Under the pieces are notes generated by a model that saw only the letters and a program-made list of their open reading frames with translations, ran no database searches and had not been told where the DNA came from. A program made the position numbers and the translations under genes. Shown here one piece after another: positions 1-5,039 of a stretch of 5,942 nucleotides of DNA. The number at the start of each line of letters is the position of its first letter. Within the stretch, counting starts at the first letter, position 1. The DNA comes from Actinotignum schaalii (GTDB lineage: Bacteria > Actinomycetota > Actinomycetes > Actinomycetales > Actinomycetaceae): contig CAMIHT010000107.1 in assembly GCA_946222725.1 (NCBI GenBank), positions 1-5,942 of the forward strand, given 5' to 3'.

Positions 1-54
1 TCAACTCAACACTCACATACATGAGTGTTGAGTTGAGTGTTAAGTTGAGAGCTC
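1..54. promoter_or_regulatory. Probable operator for the AlbA_2 regulator gene (palindromic half-site array, left part cut off)
   Basis: Half-site CAACACTCA is at 7-15. Its reverse complement TGAGTGTTG is at 22-30, with one mismatch (TGAGTGTTA) at 34-42 and a degenerate copy (TGAGAGCTC, 6 of 9) at 46-54. Same-side half-sites are 12 bp apart. Positions 1-3 (TCA) are the end of another left-hand half-site that begins before the window. The array lies directly against the ribosome binding site, so a bound protein would block transcription or initiation. That the encoded regulator binds here is an inference from position. I could not place a convincing -35/-10 pair within it. Confidence 0.7.
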
Positions 55-55
55 G
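1..55. repeat. 55-bp direct repeat, copy A (upstream of the AlbA_2 regulator gene)
   Basis: This stretch is identical, base for base, to 1632-1686, so the regulator gene at 68-1579 is bracketed by direct repeats. Identity stops at position 56, just where the ribosome binding site of the gene begins. The left edge is the window edge, so the repeat may be longer than seen. Inside it, 1-15 and 22-36 form a perfect 15-bp inverted repeat around the 6-nt spacer CATACA. Confidence 0.95.
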
Positions 56-60
56 TAGGA
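56..60 (+). promoter_or_regulatory. Ribosome binding site deciding the regulator start at 68
   Basis: The sequence TAGGA ends 7 nt before the ATG at 68. An ATG also occurs at 60-62, but it overlaps the AGGA motif and is in another frame (60 versus 68), so it is not the start. This site begins exactly where the 55-bp repeat ends. Confidence 0.6.
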
Positions 61-67
61 TGGCGCT

Positions 68-1579
68 ATGCGCATCCCCACAACAAGCGAGGAAACGGGC
101 CACCTTATTGAGGCTTTTCGTCAGCAAGGGCGCGATTCTCAGCACATCGAAGTAAAAGCGGCCGCCCAAGGCTTGCCGAAAAGCATCGTGGAGACTCTTT
201 CGGCATTCAGCAACGGTTCGGGTGGCTTGATTGTTCTTGGACTCGATGAGGCCCGCGGTTTCACACCGGTTCCCAAGTTCCCGGCAGCGCGGATTTACGA
301 TGCGCTTGCGGGGGTGTGCAGTGATAGCCTCACGCCTCCGGTCCGCGCGGATATCGCCATGGTTCCCTACGGAGACACCACTTACGGAGACACCACGCTG
401 GTCATGGCTGCGATCCCGCCGCTCCAGCCGCGCGATAAACCCTGCTATGTCACCACCCGCAATGTCTACGGTGGTTCCTATATCCGCACCGGAGATGGGG
501 ACCGCAAACTTTCCGCCTACGAAATTGATCGCCTCCTGGAAAACAAAACACAGCCGCATTGGGATACCGACCTGGTGGAAGAAGCCGGCCTCGATTCCCT
601 AGACCCAGACCTCCTCCACGCGGTCCTAGAACGCGAACGCCTCAACCACCCGCGCATTTTTGGGAAACTCCCGGATGAAACCGCGATGGAGCAGTTGCGC
701 ATTATCGGCACCGGCCCGGATGGGCAGCCCCACCCCACCCTGGCTGGCCTCCTCTGCTTAGGTACGTATCCCCAGGAATTCTTCCCCCGCCTCACGGTTA
801 CCTACGCGGTGTACCCGGGATCAACAAAAGCTTCTTCGCTTTCCGGGCAGCGGCATCTGGACTCGGGGACGCTGGCGGGTCCTATTCCCGCCCTGGTGGC
901 CGACGGTGTCGGCGTCGTCGCAAAAAATATGCGGGTGGGTGGCGTGGTGCGCGGTGCTTTCCGGCATGACCTGGTGGATTATCCGCTCGTTGCGGTGCGC
1001 GAAGCGCTCACGAATGCGCTCATGCATCGCGATTATTCTCCGGTGGCGCGCGGCACCCAGGTGCAGTTGAACCTTTACGCGGATCGTTTGGAAGTGATCA
1101 ATCCGGGCGGGCTGTTCGGCACGGTCACTATTGATTCCCTGGGCACAACCGGGCTGTCTTCCACGCGCAATCAATTCCTGGCGCGGCTGCTGGAATCCAC
1201 GCCTTTCGAGGAGGGCGGTTTTGTGGCGGAAAACCGGGGGAGTGGCTACCAGGAAATTATGACTCAGCTGGAGCGGGAAATGCTTCCGCCGGCGCGGCCC
1301 GTCGACCGGCTGGATAGTTTCAGCCTCACCTTCGAGCGCCGCCGCATGACCCCCGCGGAGCAGGGTGCCGCGGCGGGAATGTCCTCGCGTGAGCGCGTTC
1401 TTGAATATCTGCGCACCCACGCCAGTGCTACCAGCCGCGAACTCGCGGGAGCTGCCGGGATTAGCCTGGGCGGCACCCGGGCTGTGCTCAATACCTTGGT
1501 GACCGAGGGGCAGGTGCAGCGCACCGAGCCTAAGACAAGTCCGAAGCAGCGTTACCGCCTCGCTCAATCTGGCGCTTAG
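68..1579 (+). CDS. AlbA_2/Schlafen-type DNA-binding ATPase, probable transcriptional regulator
   Basis: The 503-residue protein has the three-part layout of the 'putative transcriptional regulator with AlbA_2 and HATPase_c_4 domains' family. Residues about 25-160 form the AlbA_2 (Schlafen-like) nucleic-acid-binding domain: an IEVKAA strand, AFSNGSGGLIVLGLD at 46-60 and YIRTGDGDRKLSAYEID at 138-154. Residues about 225-425 resemble a GHKL/Bergerat ATP-binding fold: REALTNALMHRDYS (N box, 311-324), LEVINPGGL (G1-like, 341-349) and ENRGSGYQEI (G2-like, 388-397). Residues about 438-500 look like a winged helix (SSRERVLEYL, then SRELAGAAGISLGGTRAVLN, then a basic wing). Length is usual for the family and nothing is broken. 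Most members are uncharacterised; some lie in defence or stress contexts. Flanking palindromic arrays suggest autoregulation, which is an inference. No membrane or secretion signal is seen. Confidence 0.9.
   Translation: MRIPTTSEETGHLIEAFRQQGRDSQHIEVKAAAQGLPKSIVETLSAFSNGSGGLIVLGLDEARGFTPVPKFPAARIYDALAGVCSDSLTPPVRADIAMVPYGDTTYGDTTLVMAAIPPLQPRDKPCYVTTRNVYGGSYIRTGDGDRKLSAYEIDRLLENKTQPHWDTDLVEEAGLDSLDPDLLHAVLERERLNHPRIFGKLPDETAMEQLRIIGTGPDGQPHPTLAGLLCLGTYPQEFFPRLTVTYAVYPGSTKASSLSGQRHLDSGTLAGPIPALVADGVGVVAKNMRVGGVVRGAFRHDLVDYPLVAVREALTNALMHRDYSPVARGTQVQLNLYADRLEVINPGGLFGTVTIDSLGTTGLSSTRNQFLARLLESTPFEEGGFVAENRGSGYQEIMTQLEREMLPPARPVDRLDSFSLTFERRRMTPAEQGAAAGMSSRERVLEYLRTHASATSRELAGAAGISLGGTRAVLNTLVTEGQVQRTEPKTSPKQRYRLAQSGA
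368..397 (+). repeat. 15-bp tandem duplication inside the AlbA_2 domain
   Basis: TACGGAGACACCACT (368-382) is followed immediately by TACGGAGACACCACG (383-397), with one mismatch in the last base. The duplication is in frame and gives YGDTT twice at residues 101-110. It falls just before the strand LVMAAIPP, probably in a surface loop, and does not disturb the flanking motifs. Confidence 0.9.
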
Positions 1580-1613
1580 GTGCACTCGCGGCTCGGCGTG
1601 CGGGAACACTACT

Positions 1614-1685
1614 CAACACTCATCCCAACACTCAACTCAACACTCACATACATGAGTGTTGAGTTGAGTGTTAAGTTGAGAGCTC
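1614..1685. promoter_or_regulatory. Six-half-site palindromic array (complete operator-like element)
   Basis: Left-hand half-sites CAACACTCA lie at 1614-1622, 1626-1634 and 1638-1646. Right-hand reverse-complement half-sites lie at 1653-1661 (perfect), 1665-1673 (one mismatch) and 1677-1685 (6 of 9). Spacing is exactly 12 bp on both sides and the whole element is symmetric about 1649/1650. The inner arms, 1626-1646 and 1653-1673, are complementary at 20 of 21 positions. It starts 34 bp after the regulator stop codon and ends 117 bp before the rhomboid start. It could be an operator acting on the rhomboid gene, a second binding site for looping with the upstream copy, or the scar of an insertion or duplication. 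Confidence 0.8.
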
Positions 1686-1686
1686 G
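1632..1686. repeat. 55-bp direct repeat, copy B (downstream of the AlbA_2 regulator gene)
   Basis: All 55 bases match positions 1-55, in the same orientation. After 1686 the two copies diverge at once (CGGGCC here, TAGGAT upstream), and no ribosome binding site or start codon follows closely. It is part of the larger palindromic array at 1614-1685. Perfect identity means recent duplication, gene conversion or strong constraint. Confidence 0.95.
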
Positions 1687-1751
1687 CGGGCCATACCCGG
1701 TTCCGCATCTATCCGGTACCGTCCACTCGGTCACACCCCCGCGCCGTCCGG

Positions 1752-1796
1752 TACGCTTGATTCAGAGTTGTCGAGCGGGATGACCGCGCAGAGAGG
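1752..1796 (+). promoter_or_regulatory. Rhomboid gene leader: weak -10 candidate and ribosome binding site
   Basis: TACGCT at 1752-1757 fits the TAnnnT pattern common in actinobacterial -10 boxes and sits in GGTACGCTTGA, 45 bp before the start. No good -35 is visible. GAGAGG at 1791-1796, six bases before the GTG at 1803, is a convincing ribosome binding site. The promoter part is tentative; the ribosome binding site is the firmer half of the call. Confidence 0.35.
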
Positions 1797-1802
1797 CCGA
1801 AA

Positions 1803-2471
1803 GTGCACAACGTTCCTAAGAAGCGCCGTCTTCAGATCCGCAAACCCATCCCCTTTGTCACCATCACGCTTATCGTGGTGAATGTGGCGCTATTGCTGGC
1901 CCAATGGCTCGACGCGCGCGTAGGGCAGGTCCTCATTTTCTCCCCCGGCATCGCCCACGAGGAGCCCTACCGCTTCATCTCCTCCACCTTCATGCACGCC
2001 GGCTTCACGCATCTACTGTTCAATATGTATGCACTGTGGCTGATCGGTTCGGTGCTGGAGCGAATGATCGGTTGGTGGCGGTTCTTGGGGTTATACCTGC
2101 TCAGCGCGGTGGCCGGGAACGTCATGGTCCTCTACACGGTCTCCACCGACATCGACTACTACACCGGCACCGTCGGCGCATCCGGCGCAGTTTTCGGAAT
2201 TTTCGCGGCGATGTTCGTGGTGCTGCGGCGTTTTGGTGGCAGCTTCACCCAAATGGCGGTGGTCATTGCCATTAACCTCGCGATCAGTTTCCTGCCCGGC
2301 ACCAATATTTCCTGGCAGTCCCACGTGGGCGGGCTCCTCATGGGCGCGCTGCTCATGGCTATTATTTCCCGCCGGCGGCACGTCTCCCGCGCGCTCACCG
2401 CTCGCGATATTGCGGTCTTGCTGCTCGGTGCGGCATTCCTGGTGGCCGCGATTTTCTTCGGGTACCGGTAG
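1803..2471 (+). CDS. Rhomboid family intramembrane serine protease
   Basis: This 222-residue protein cleaves membrane-spanning substrates within the lipid bilayer; the substrate cannot be told from sequence. Family hallmarks are intact: HAGFTHLLFNMYALWLIG (residues 65-82, conserved His and Asn of the oxyanion region), catalytic Ser127 in GASGAVFG, and catalytic His174 in SHVGGLLMGAL. Hydrophobic segments fall at about 15-35, 69-88, 94-112, 126-142, 148-164, 173-189 and 202-219. That is the six-helix core with Ser in helix 4 and His in helix 6, plus one extra C-terminal helix. The N terminus is short and basic (PKKRRLQIRK), suggesting it stays cytoplasmic. The start is GTG with GAGAGG six bases upstream; the next Met is residue 64, inside the core, so a later start is excluded. 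Rhomboid genes lie near the replication origin in several actinobacteria, which fits the DnaA box downstream, but this is only context. Confidence 0.93.
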   Translation: MHNVPKKRRLQIRKPIPFVTITLIVVNVALLLAQWLDARVGQVLIFSPGIAHEEPYRFISSTFMHAGFTHLLFNMYALWLIGSVLERMIGWWRFLGLYLLSAVAGNVMVLYTVSTDIDYYTGTVGASGAVFGIFAAMFVVLRRFGGSFTQMAVVIAINLAISFLPGTNISWQSHVGGLLMGALLMAIISRRRHVSRALTARDIAVLLLGAAFLVAAIFFGYR

Positions 2472-2485
2472 GGGAGCGCCAAGCT

Positions 2486-2516
2486 GCGCCGTCGTTCTTT
2501 CTTGGTACGACGCCGC
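2486..2516 (+). terminator. Hairpin after the rhomboid gene, possible weak terminator
   Basis: Arms 2486-2495 (GCGCCGTCGT) and 2507-2516 (ACGACGCCGC) pair at 9 of 10 positions, with a C-C mismatch, around the 11-nt loop TCTTTCTTGGT. It lies 15 bp past the stop codon. No T-run follows, so it is not a textbook intrinsic terminator; it may only stabilise the 3' end or be chance in GC-rich DNA. Confidence 0.3.
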
Positions 2517-2555
2517 CGCCACCTCGCAATTCGCACCCAAATAACATCGATGTAA

Positions 2556-2588
2556 TTATCCACAGGGTTATCCCCGGCTGGGGATAAC
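2556..2588. promoter_or_regulatory. DnaA box with two near-matches as an inverted repeat
   Basis: TTATCCACA at 2556-2564 is a perfect consensus DnaA box. It is followed by TTATCCCCG at 2568-2576 (+ strand) and TTATCCCCA at 2579-2587 (read on the - strand, one mismatch from consensus). The latter two form an inverted repeat, GTTATCCCC (2567-2575) and GGGGATAAC (2580-2588), around a GGCT loop. It could be a DnaA-binding cluster (titration or transcriptional control), an operator for another protein, or a hairpin. There is no long AT-rich stretch or dnaA/dnaN here, so I do not call oriC. Confidence 0.5.
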
Positions 2589-2641
2589 AGAGCCCTGAGC
2601 TGGGTGTGTATTCCGGGTTGCACCGGCTGTCCCCGGCGACT

Positions 2642-2690
2642 TTGCGACAGTGCGCAGGGTCACTTATTTTTCAACGTGCATGCCTATATT
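2642..2690 (+). promoter_or_regulatory. Candidate promoter region for the secreted CAP protein
   Basis: TTGCGA (2642-2647) and TATTTT (2665-2670) are separated by 17 bp and each matches the sigma-70 consensus at 4 of 6 positions. A second -10-like hexamer, TATATT (5 of 6), lies at 2685-2690 without a good -35. The local AT-richness compared with neighbouring DNA supports a promoter somewhere here, but the exact boxes are uncertain. Confidence 0.35.
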
Positions 2691-2722
2691 CTGAAAATTA
2701 CCTGGGAGCATAGCGCTGATCG

Positions 2723-2728
2723 AAGGAG
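2723..2728 (+). promoter_or_regulatory. Strong ribosome binding site for the CAP protein
   Basis: AAGGAG lies six bases before the ATG at 2735. It is the best Shine-Dalgarno match in the window, points to efficient translation, and fixes the start so that the protein begins with a proper signal peptide. Confidence 0.85.
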
Positions 2729-2734
2729 ACACAT

Positions 2735-4906
2735 ATGCGCACAACAGCACTCATTCTGGCGGGAACACTTCTCGCCCCGCTGGCAGTCCACGCCCTGCCG
2801 GCTACCACCGCCGCCACAACGGGTGTGATGATAAGACAAGAAGCCTCAACAAATGGTGACAGTCTTGAAAAGGCGAAGGCGCGGCTAGAAAAGGCGATCA
2901 AGGATCGTGATGCGGTGTTGGCGCAAATGAAGGAACGTGGACTCGACACCGAAGAGAATCTCAAGCTCGCTAACGAATGGGCGAAGGTGTACAACACGTA
3001 TTACGCCGCAGAAATGGCGTATAACAAAGCCAAATACCAGGCCGGTAATATTGAGACCGCTAAGAAAACTTTTGACGCAGCCACGAATAAGCTCGGTATG
3101 GCGCAAGAAGAGTTCATGCTGGCCGACATCGAATACAAAGAATCCGCGAAAGTGGACCAGCAGGAAATCGTCAAGGCTGAAAGTGTGGTAACCCGAGCGA
3201 CGGCTGCTCTGGAGAATTCTAAACTCAGCGCGACAAACCAGTTAGCGAGGGGATCTCTTGGATTCTTTGAATATGAAAAAGATACCAGGGCTCTGCAAGT
3301 TTTCCAGACTACTCAGCAATTCGACGGGCAACCGTTACCTGCGTACACTCGGGTTGGGCAGTCTGGCGATGCCACCAGTTTGGACTATATGCGCGAAGCG
3401 ATTCTGCGCGTTAATAAGCTCAACGAGTTGCGGGCTCGGCATGGCCTACCGCCCTTGAAAATTTCTTCACACTTGATGGCCATTGCTCAACTTAATGCGA
3501 ATGTGAATGTGCGTGCCGGAACCTTTGACCATATTGCCGGTGAGCACAATGGAGAGAATATTGCGGGAATGAATCGTGTGAGCGATGATCCTTTCCAGCT
3601 GTGGTACGACCAGGAAAAGGCACTATGGGATAGCGGTGTCCGGGACTTCTCTAAAGTTGGTCACTATCTCAATATTATTAGAGATGGGGTCGCGACCACC
3701 GGTTTCGCTATTGCGGATCCGGATAAGCTGCGCTTTGTGTTTTTTGCCAACACGTTTGGGCAAACCGGAAGCTATGGCGAAAAGTTTCTTCCCGCCTACA
3801 CAACTGCGGAATACCTACAACGTTTCGACTCCTATGTGGCAGGGATGAAAGACGCTGCTGCTAACGGTACTCCTGAAGCTCGGGATAACCTTGCCAAGGC
3901 AAATAGCGCCTTGAACGAGGCAAAGAAAGGGAATGTAAACCCAGCTGTCGTTGAGCGTCTCAATAAAGCGCGTGCCGCCGAGAAGGCTGCCCATGCTGAG
4001 TACGAAGCCGCAGCCGCAGCATACAAAGCCGCTCAGGAAAGTCAAAAAAATTTGAGTAGCCTGAAGGATGTTTTTGATTCTGCAAAGGAAAAGCTCTCAC
4101 CAATTGCCGCGCGGCTGGATAAAGCAGATCGCCTTGTTATGAACCTGGCAGCCCGCGAAGTGGATATTATGACAGCTCGTGAAGCGGTCGCGCGTTTCAC
4201 TCCTACACCGCAACCAAGTGGTGATACCGGCAACGTCTTCTACGTATCGAATGACTGGACGTCCACCCAGGCCTCCTCGGTGTTCTCTTACGGCCGGGCG
4301 CGCGATGAGGTGCTCGTCGGCGATTGGAACGGGGATGGCACGGATACTTTCGCGGTGCGCCGCGGGAACATGATCTACGTGAAGAACTCCGTGGACGGCG
4401 GCGCCGCTGATATTGCCTTCAGCTACGGGCGCGTGGGCGATGAGATCCTCGTGGGTGATTTTGATGGCGATGGCCGCGATACCTTCGCGGTGCGCCGCGG
4501 TAATACCTTCTACGTTCTCAATTCCCTCCACAGCGGGAACGCGGATCAGGTTATTAACTACGGCCGCTACGGGGACACCGTGTACGCCGGTGACTTCGAT
4601 GGTGACGGCATTGACACCTTCGCGGTACGCCGCGGGAGCACCTACTTCGTGAAGAACCACATTTCCTCGGGAATCGCGGATCATGTATTCGCCTACGGGC
4701 GCGCCGGTGATGCCACCATCCTGGGTGATTTCGACGGTGACGGCCGCGATACCTTCGCGGTGCGCCGCGGTAACACCATCTACGTCAAGAACTCGCTGGG
4801 TGCCGGAAACGCTGATTCCGTTCTCAGCTACGGGCGCGTGAGCGACGAGCTGTACGTGGGTGATTGGGACGGCAACGGAACTGATACCCCGGCGGTGCGG
4901 CGCTAA
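2735..4906 (+). CDS. Secreted CAP/SCP-domain protein with coiled-coil regions and five C-terminal DxDGDG repeats
   Basis: The 723-residue protein starts with a signal peptide (MRTTALILAGTLLAPLAVHA, likely cut after VHA at residue 20), so it should be exported. Residues about 43-165 are charged, Ala/Glu/Lys-rich and probably coiled coil. Residues about 215-345 form a CAP (SCP/PR-1) domain: FDHIAGEHNGENIAG holds His266 and Glu274, LWYDQE holds Glu294, and VGHYLNII holds His310, so the usual His-Glu-Glu-His cavity is complete. Residues about 370-485 are a second helical region with an Ala-rich segment (AHAEYEAAAAAYKAAQ). After a short Thr/Pro linker (FTPTPQPSGDTGN), residues 500-723 are five repeats with DxDGDGxD loops resembling FG-GAP/VCBS-type calcium sites. 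No LPxTG motif, transmembrane anchor or other wall-binding domain is recognised, so it is either released or held through the repeats. The molecular role is unknown; bacterial CAP proteins are poorly understood. The gene appears monocistronic. Confidence 0.88.
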   Translation: MRTTALILAGTLLAPLAVHALPATTAATTGVMIRQEASTNGDSLEKAKARLEKAIKDRDAVLAQMKERGLDTEENLKLANEWAKVYNTYYAAEMAYNKAKYQAGNIETAKKTFDAATNKLGMAQEEFMLADIEYKESAKVDQQEIVKAESVVTRATAALENSKLSATNQLARGSLGFFEYEKDTRALQVFQTTQQFDGQPLPAYTRVGQSGDATSLDYMREAILRVNKLNELRARHGLPPLKISSHLMAIAQLNANVNVRAGTFDHIAGEHNGENIAGMNRVSDDPFQLWYDQEKALWDSGVRDFSKVGHYLNIIRDGVATTGFAIADPDKLRFVFFANTFGQTGSYGEKFLPAYTTAEYLQRFDSYVAGMKDAAANGTPEARDNLAKANSALNEAKKGNVNPAVVERLNKARAAEKAAHAEYEAAAAAYKAAQESQKNLSSLKDVFDSAKEKLSPIAARLDKADRLVMNLAAREVDIMTAREAVARFTPTPQPSGDTGNVFYVSNDWTSTQASSVFSYGRARDEVLVGDWNGDGTDTFAVRRGNMIYVKNSVDGGAADIAFSYGRVGDEILVGDFDGDGRDTFAVRRGNTFYVLNSLHSGNADQVINYGRYGDTVYAGDFDGDGIDTFAVRRGSTYFVKNHISSGIADHVFAYGRAGDATILGDFDGDGRDTFAVRRGNTIYVKNSLGAGNADSVLSYGRVSDELYVGDWDGNGTDTPAVRR
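4232..4903 (+). repeat. Five in-frame 135-bp repeats (45 residues each) at the end of the CAP protein gene
   Basis: Units run 4232-4366, 4367-4501, 4502-4636, 4637-4771 and 4772-4903, the last being one codon short before the stop. Each encodes, in order, a FYV/IYVKN strand, a SYGR turn, GD(W/F)DGDG and DTFAVRRG. The period is constant with no indels. The stretch TTCGCGGTGCGCCGCGG, or a near copy, recurs at the same offset in the first four units, so similarity is kept at the DNA level as well. Unit 5 varies most (DGNGTDTPAVRR). Likely made by tandem duplication; probably folds as a beta-propeller-like or elongated calcium-binding stalk. Confidence 0.92.
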
Positions 4907-4979
4907 GCACGAACGTGTGGCGCTAAGTTCGCCCGCTAACCAGGCATAATGCGCCAGCCAAGCGAACACAAACAATAAG

Positions 4980-5011
4980 GGGGGCGGCCCGCACATGGCG
5001 CGGCCGCCCCC
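4980..5011. terminator. Bidirectional intrinsic terminator between convergent genes
   Basis: Arms GGGGGCGGCC (4980-4989) and GGCCGCCCCC (5002-5011) are perfectly complementary over 10 bp, with a 12-nt loop that can add a CGC/GCG pairing. On the + strand the hairpin is followed by CATATTTG, 74 bp after the CAP protein stop codon. On the - strand it is followed by CTTATTGTTTG, 29 bp after the phosphofructokinase stop codon. The T-richer tail on the - strand suggests better termination of that gene. Confidence 0.85.
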
Positions 5012-5039
5012 ATATTTGTCAGCAGTACTAGCGGTACTC

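Noticed and set aside
821..1609. 262-codon open frame on the minus strand of the regulator gene
   Set aside because: It mirrors the codon bias of the real gene on the other strand, and the product (Arg/His/Gln-rich) has no recognisable fold.
1614..1686. CRISPR-like array (short repeats at regular spacing)
   Set aside because: The units are only 9 bp with 3-bp spacers, and the right half is inverted. There are no unique spacers of 25-40 bp and no cas genes.
1..1686. Classical insertion sequence with the flanking repeats as ends
   Set aside because: The repeats are direct, not inverted relative to each other, and the enclosed protein has no transposase or recombinase motif (no DDE, Tyr or Ser recombinase pattern). 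Mobility is kept only as a hypothesis.
1580..1783. Open frame of 67 residues starting with GTG right after the regulator stop codon
   Set aside because: It has no ribosome binding site of its own and reads straight through the palindromic array (residues such as TLNSTLTYMSVELSV are translated half-sites). There is no recognisable domain. The array explains the DNA better.
2556..2590. Chromosomal replication origin (oriC)
   Set aside because: There is only one perfect DnaA box, no AT-rich unwinding region, and neither dnaA nor dnaN is present in the window.
2091..2623. Minus-strand open frames opposite the rhomboid gene and its 3' flank
   Set aside because: They lie over a gene with intact catalytic motifs on the + strand, and their products are Arg/Glu-rich without family features.
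1803..4906. The CAP protein as a substrate of the neighbouring rhomboid protease
   Set aside because: The CAP protein has only a cleavable-looking signal peptide and no transmembrane helix, and there is no sequence evidence linking the two beyond proximity.
4945..4950. CATAAT resembling a -10 box between the convergent genes
   Set aside because: No -35 is paired with it and no + strand gene follows; the region lies between two gene ends.
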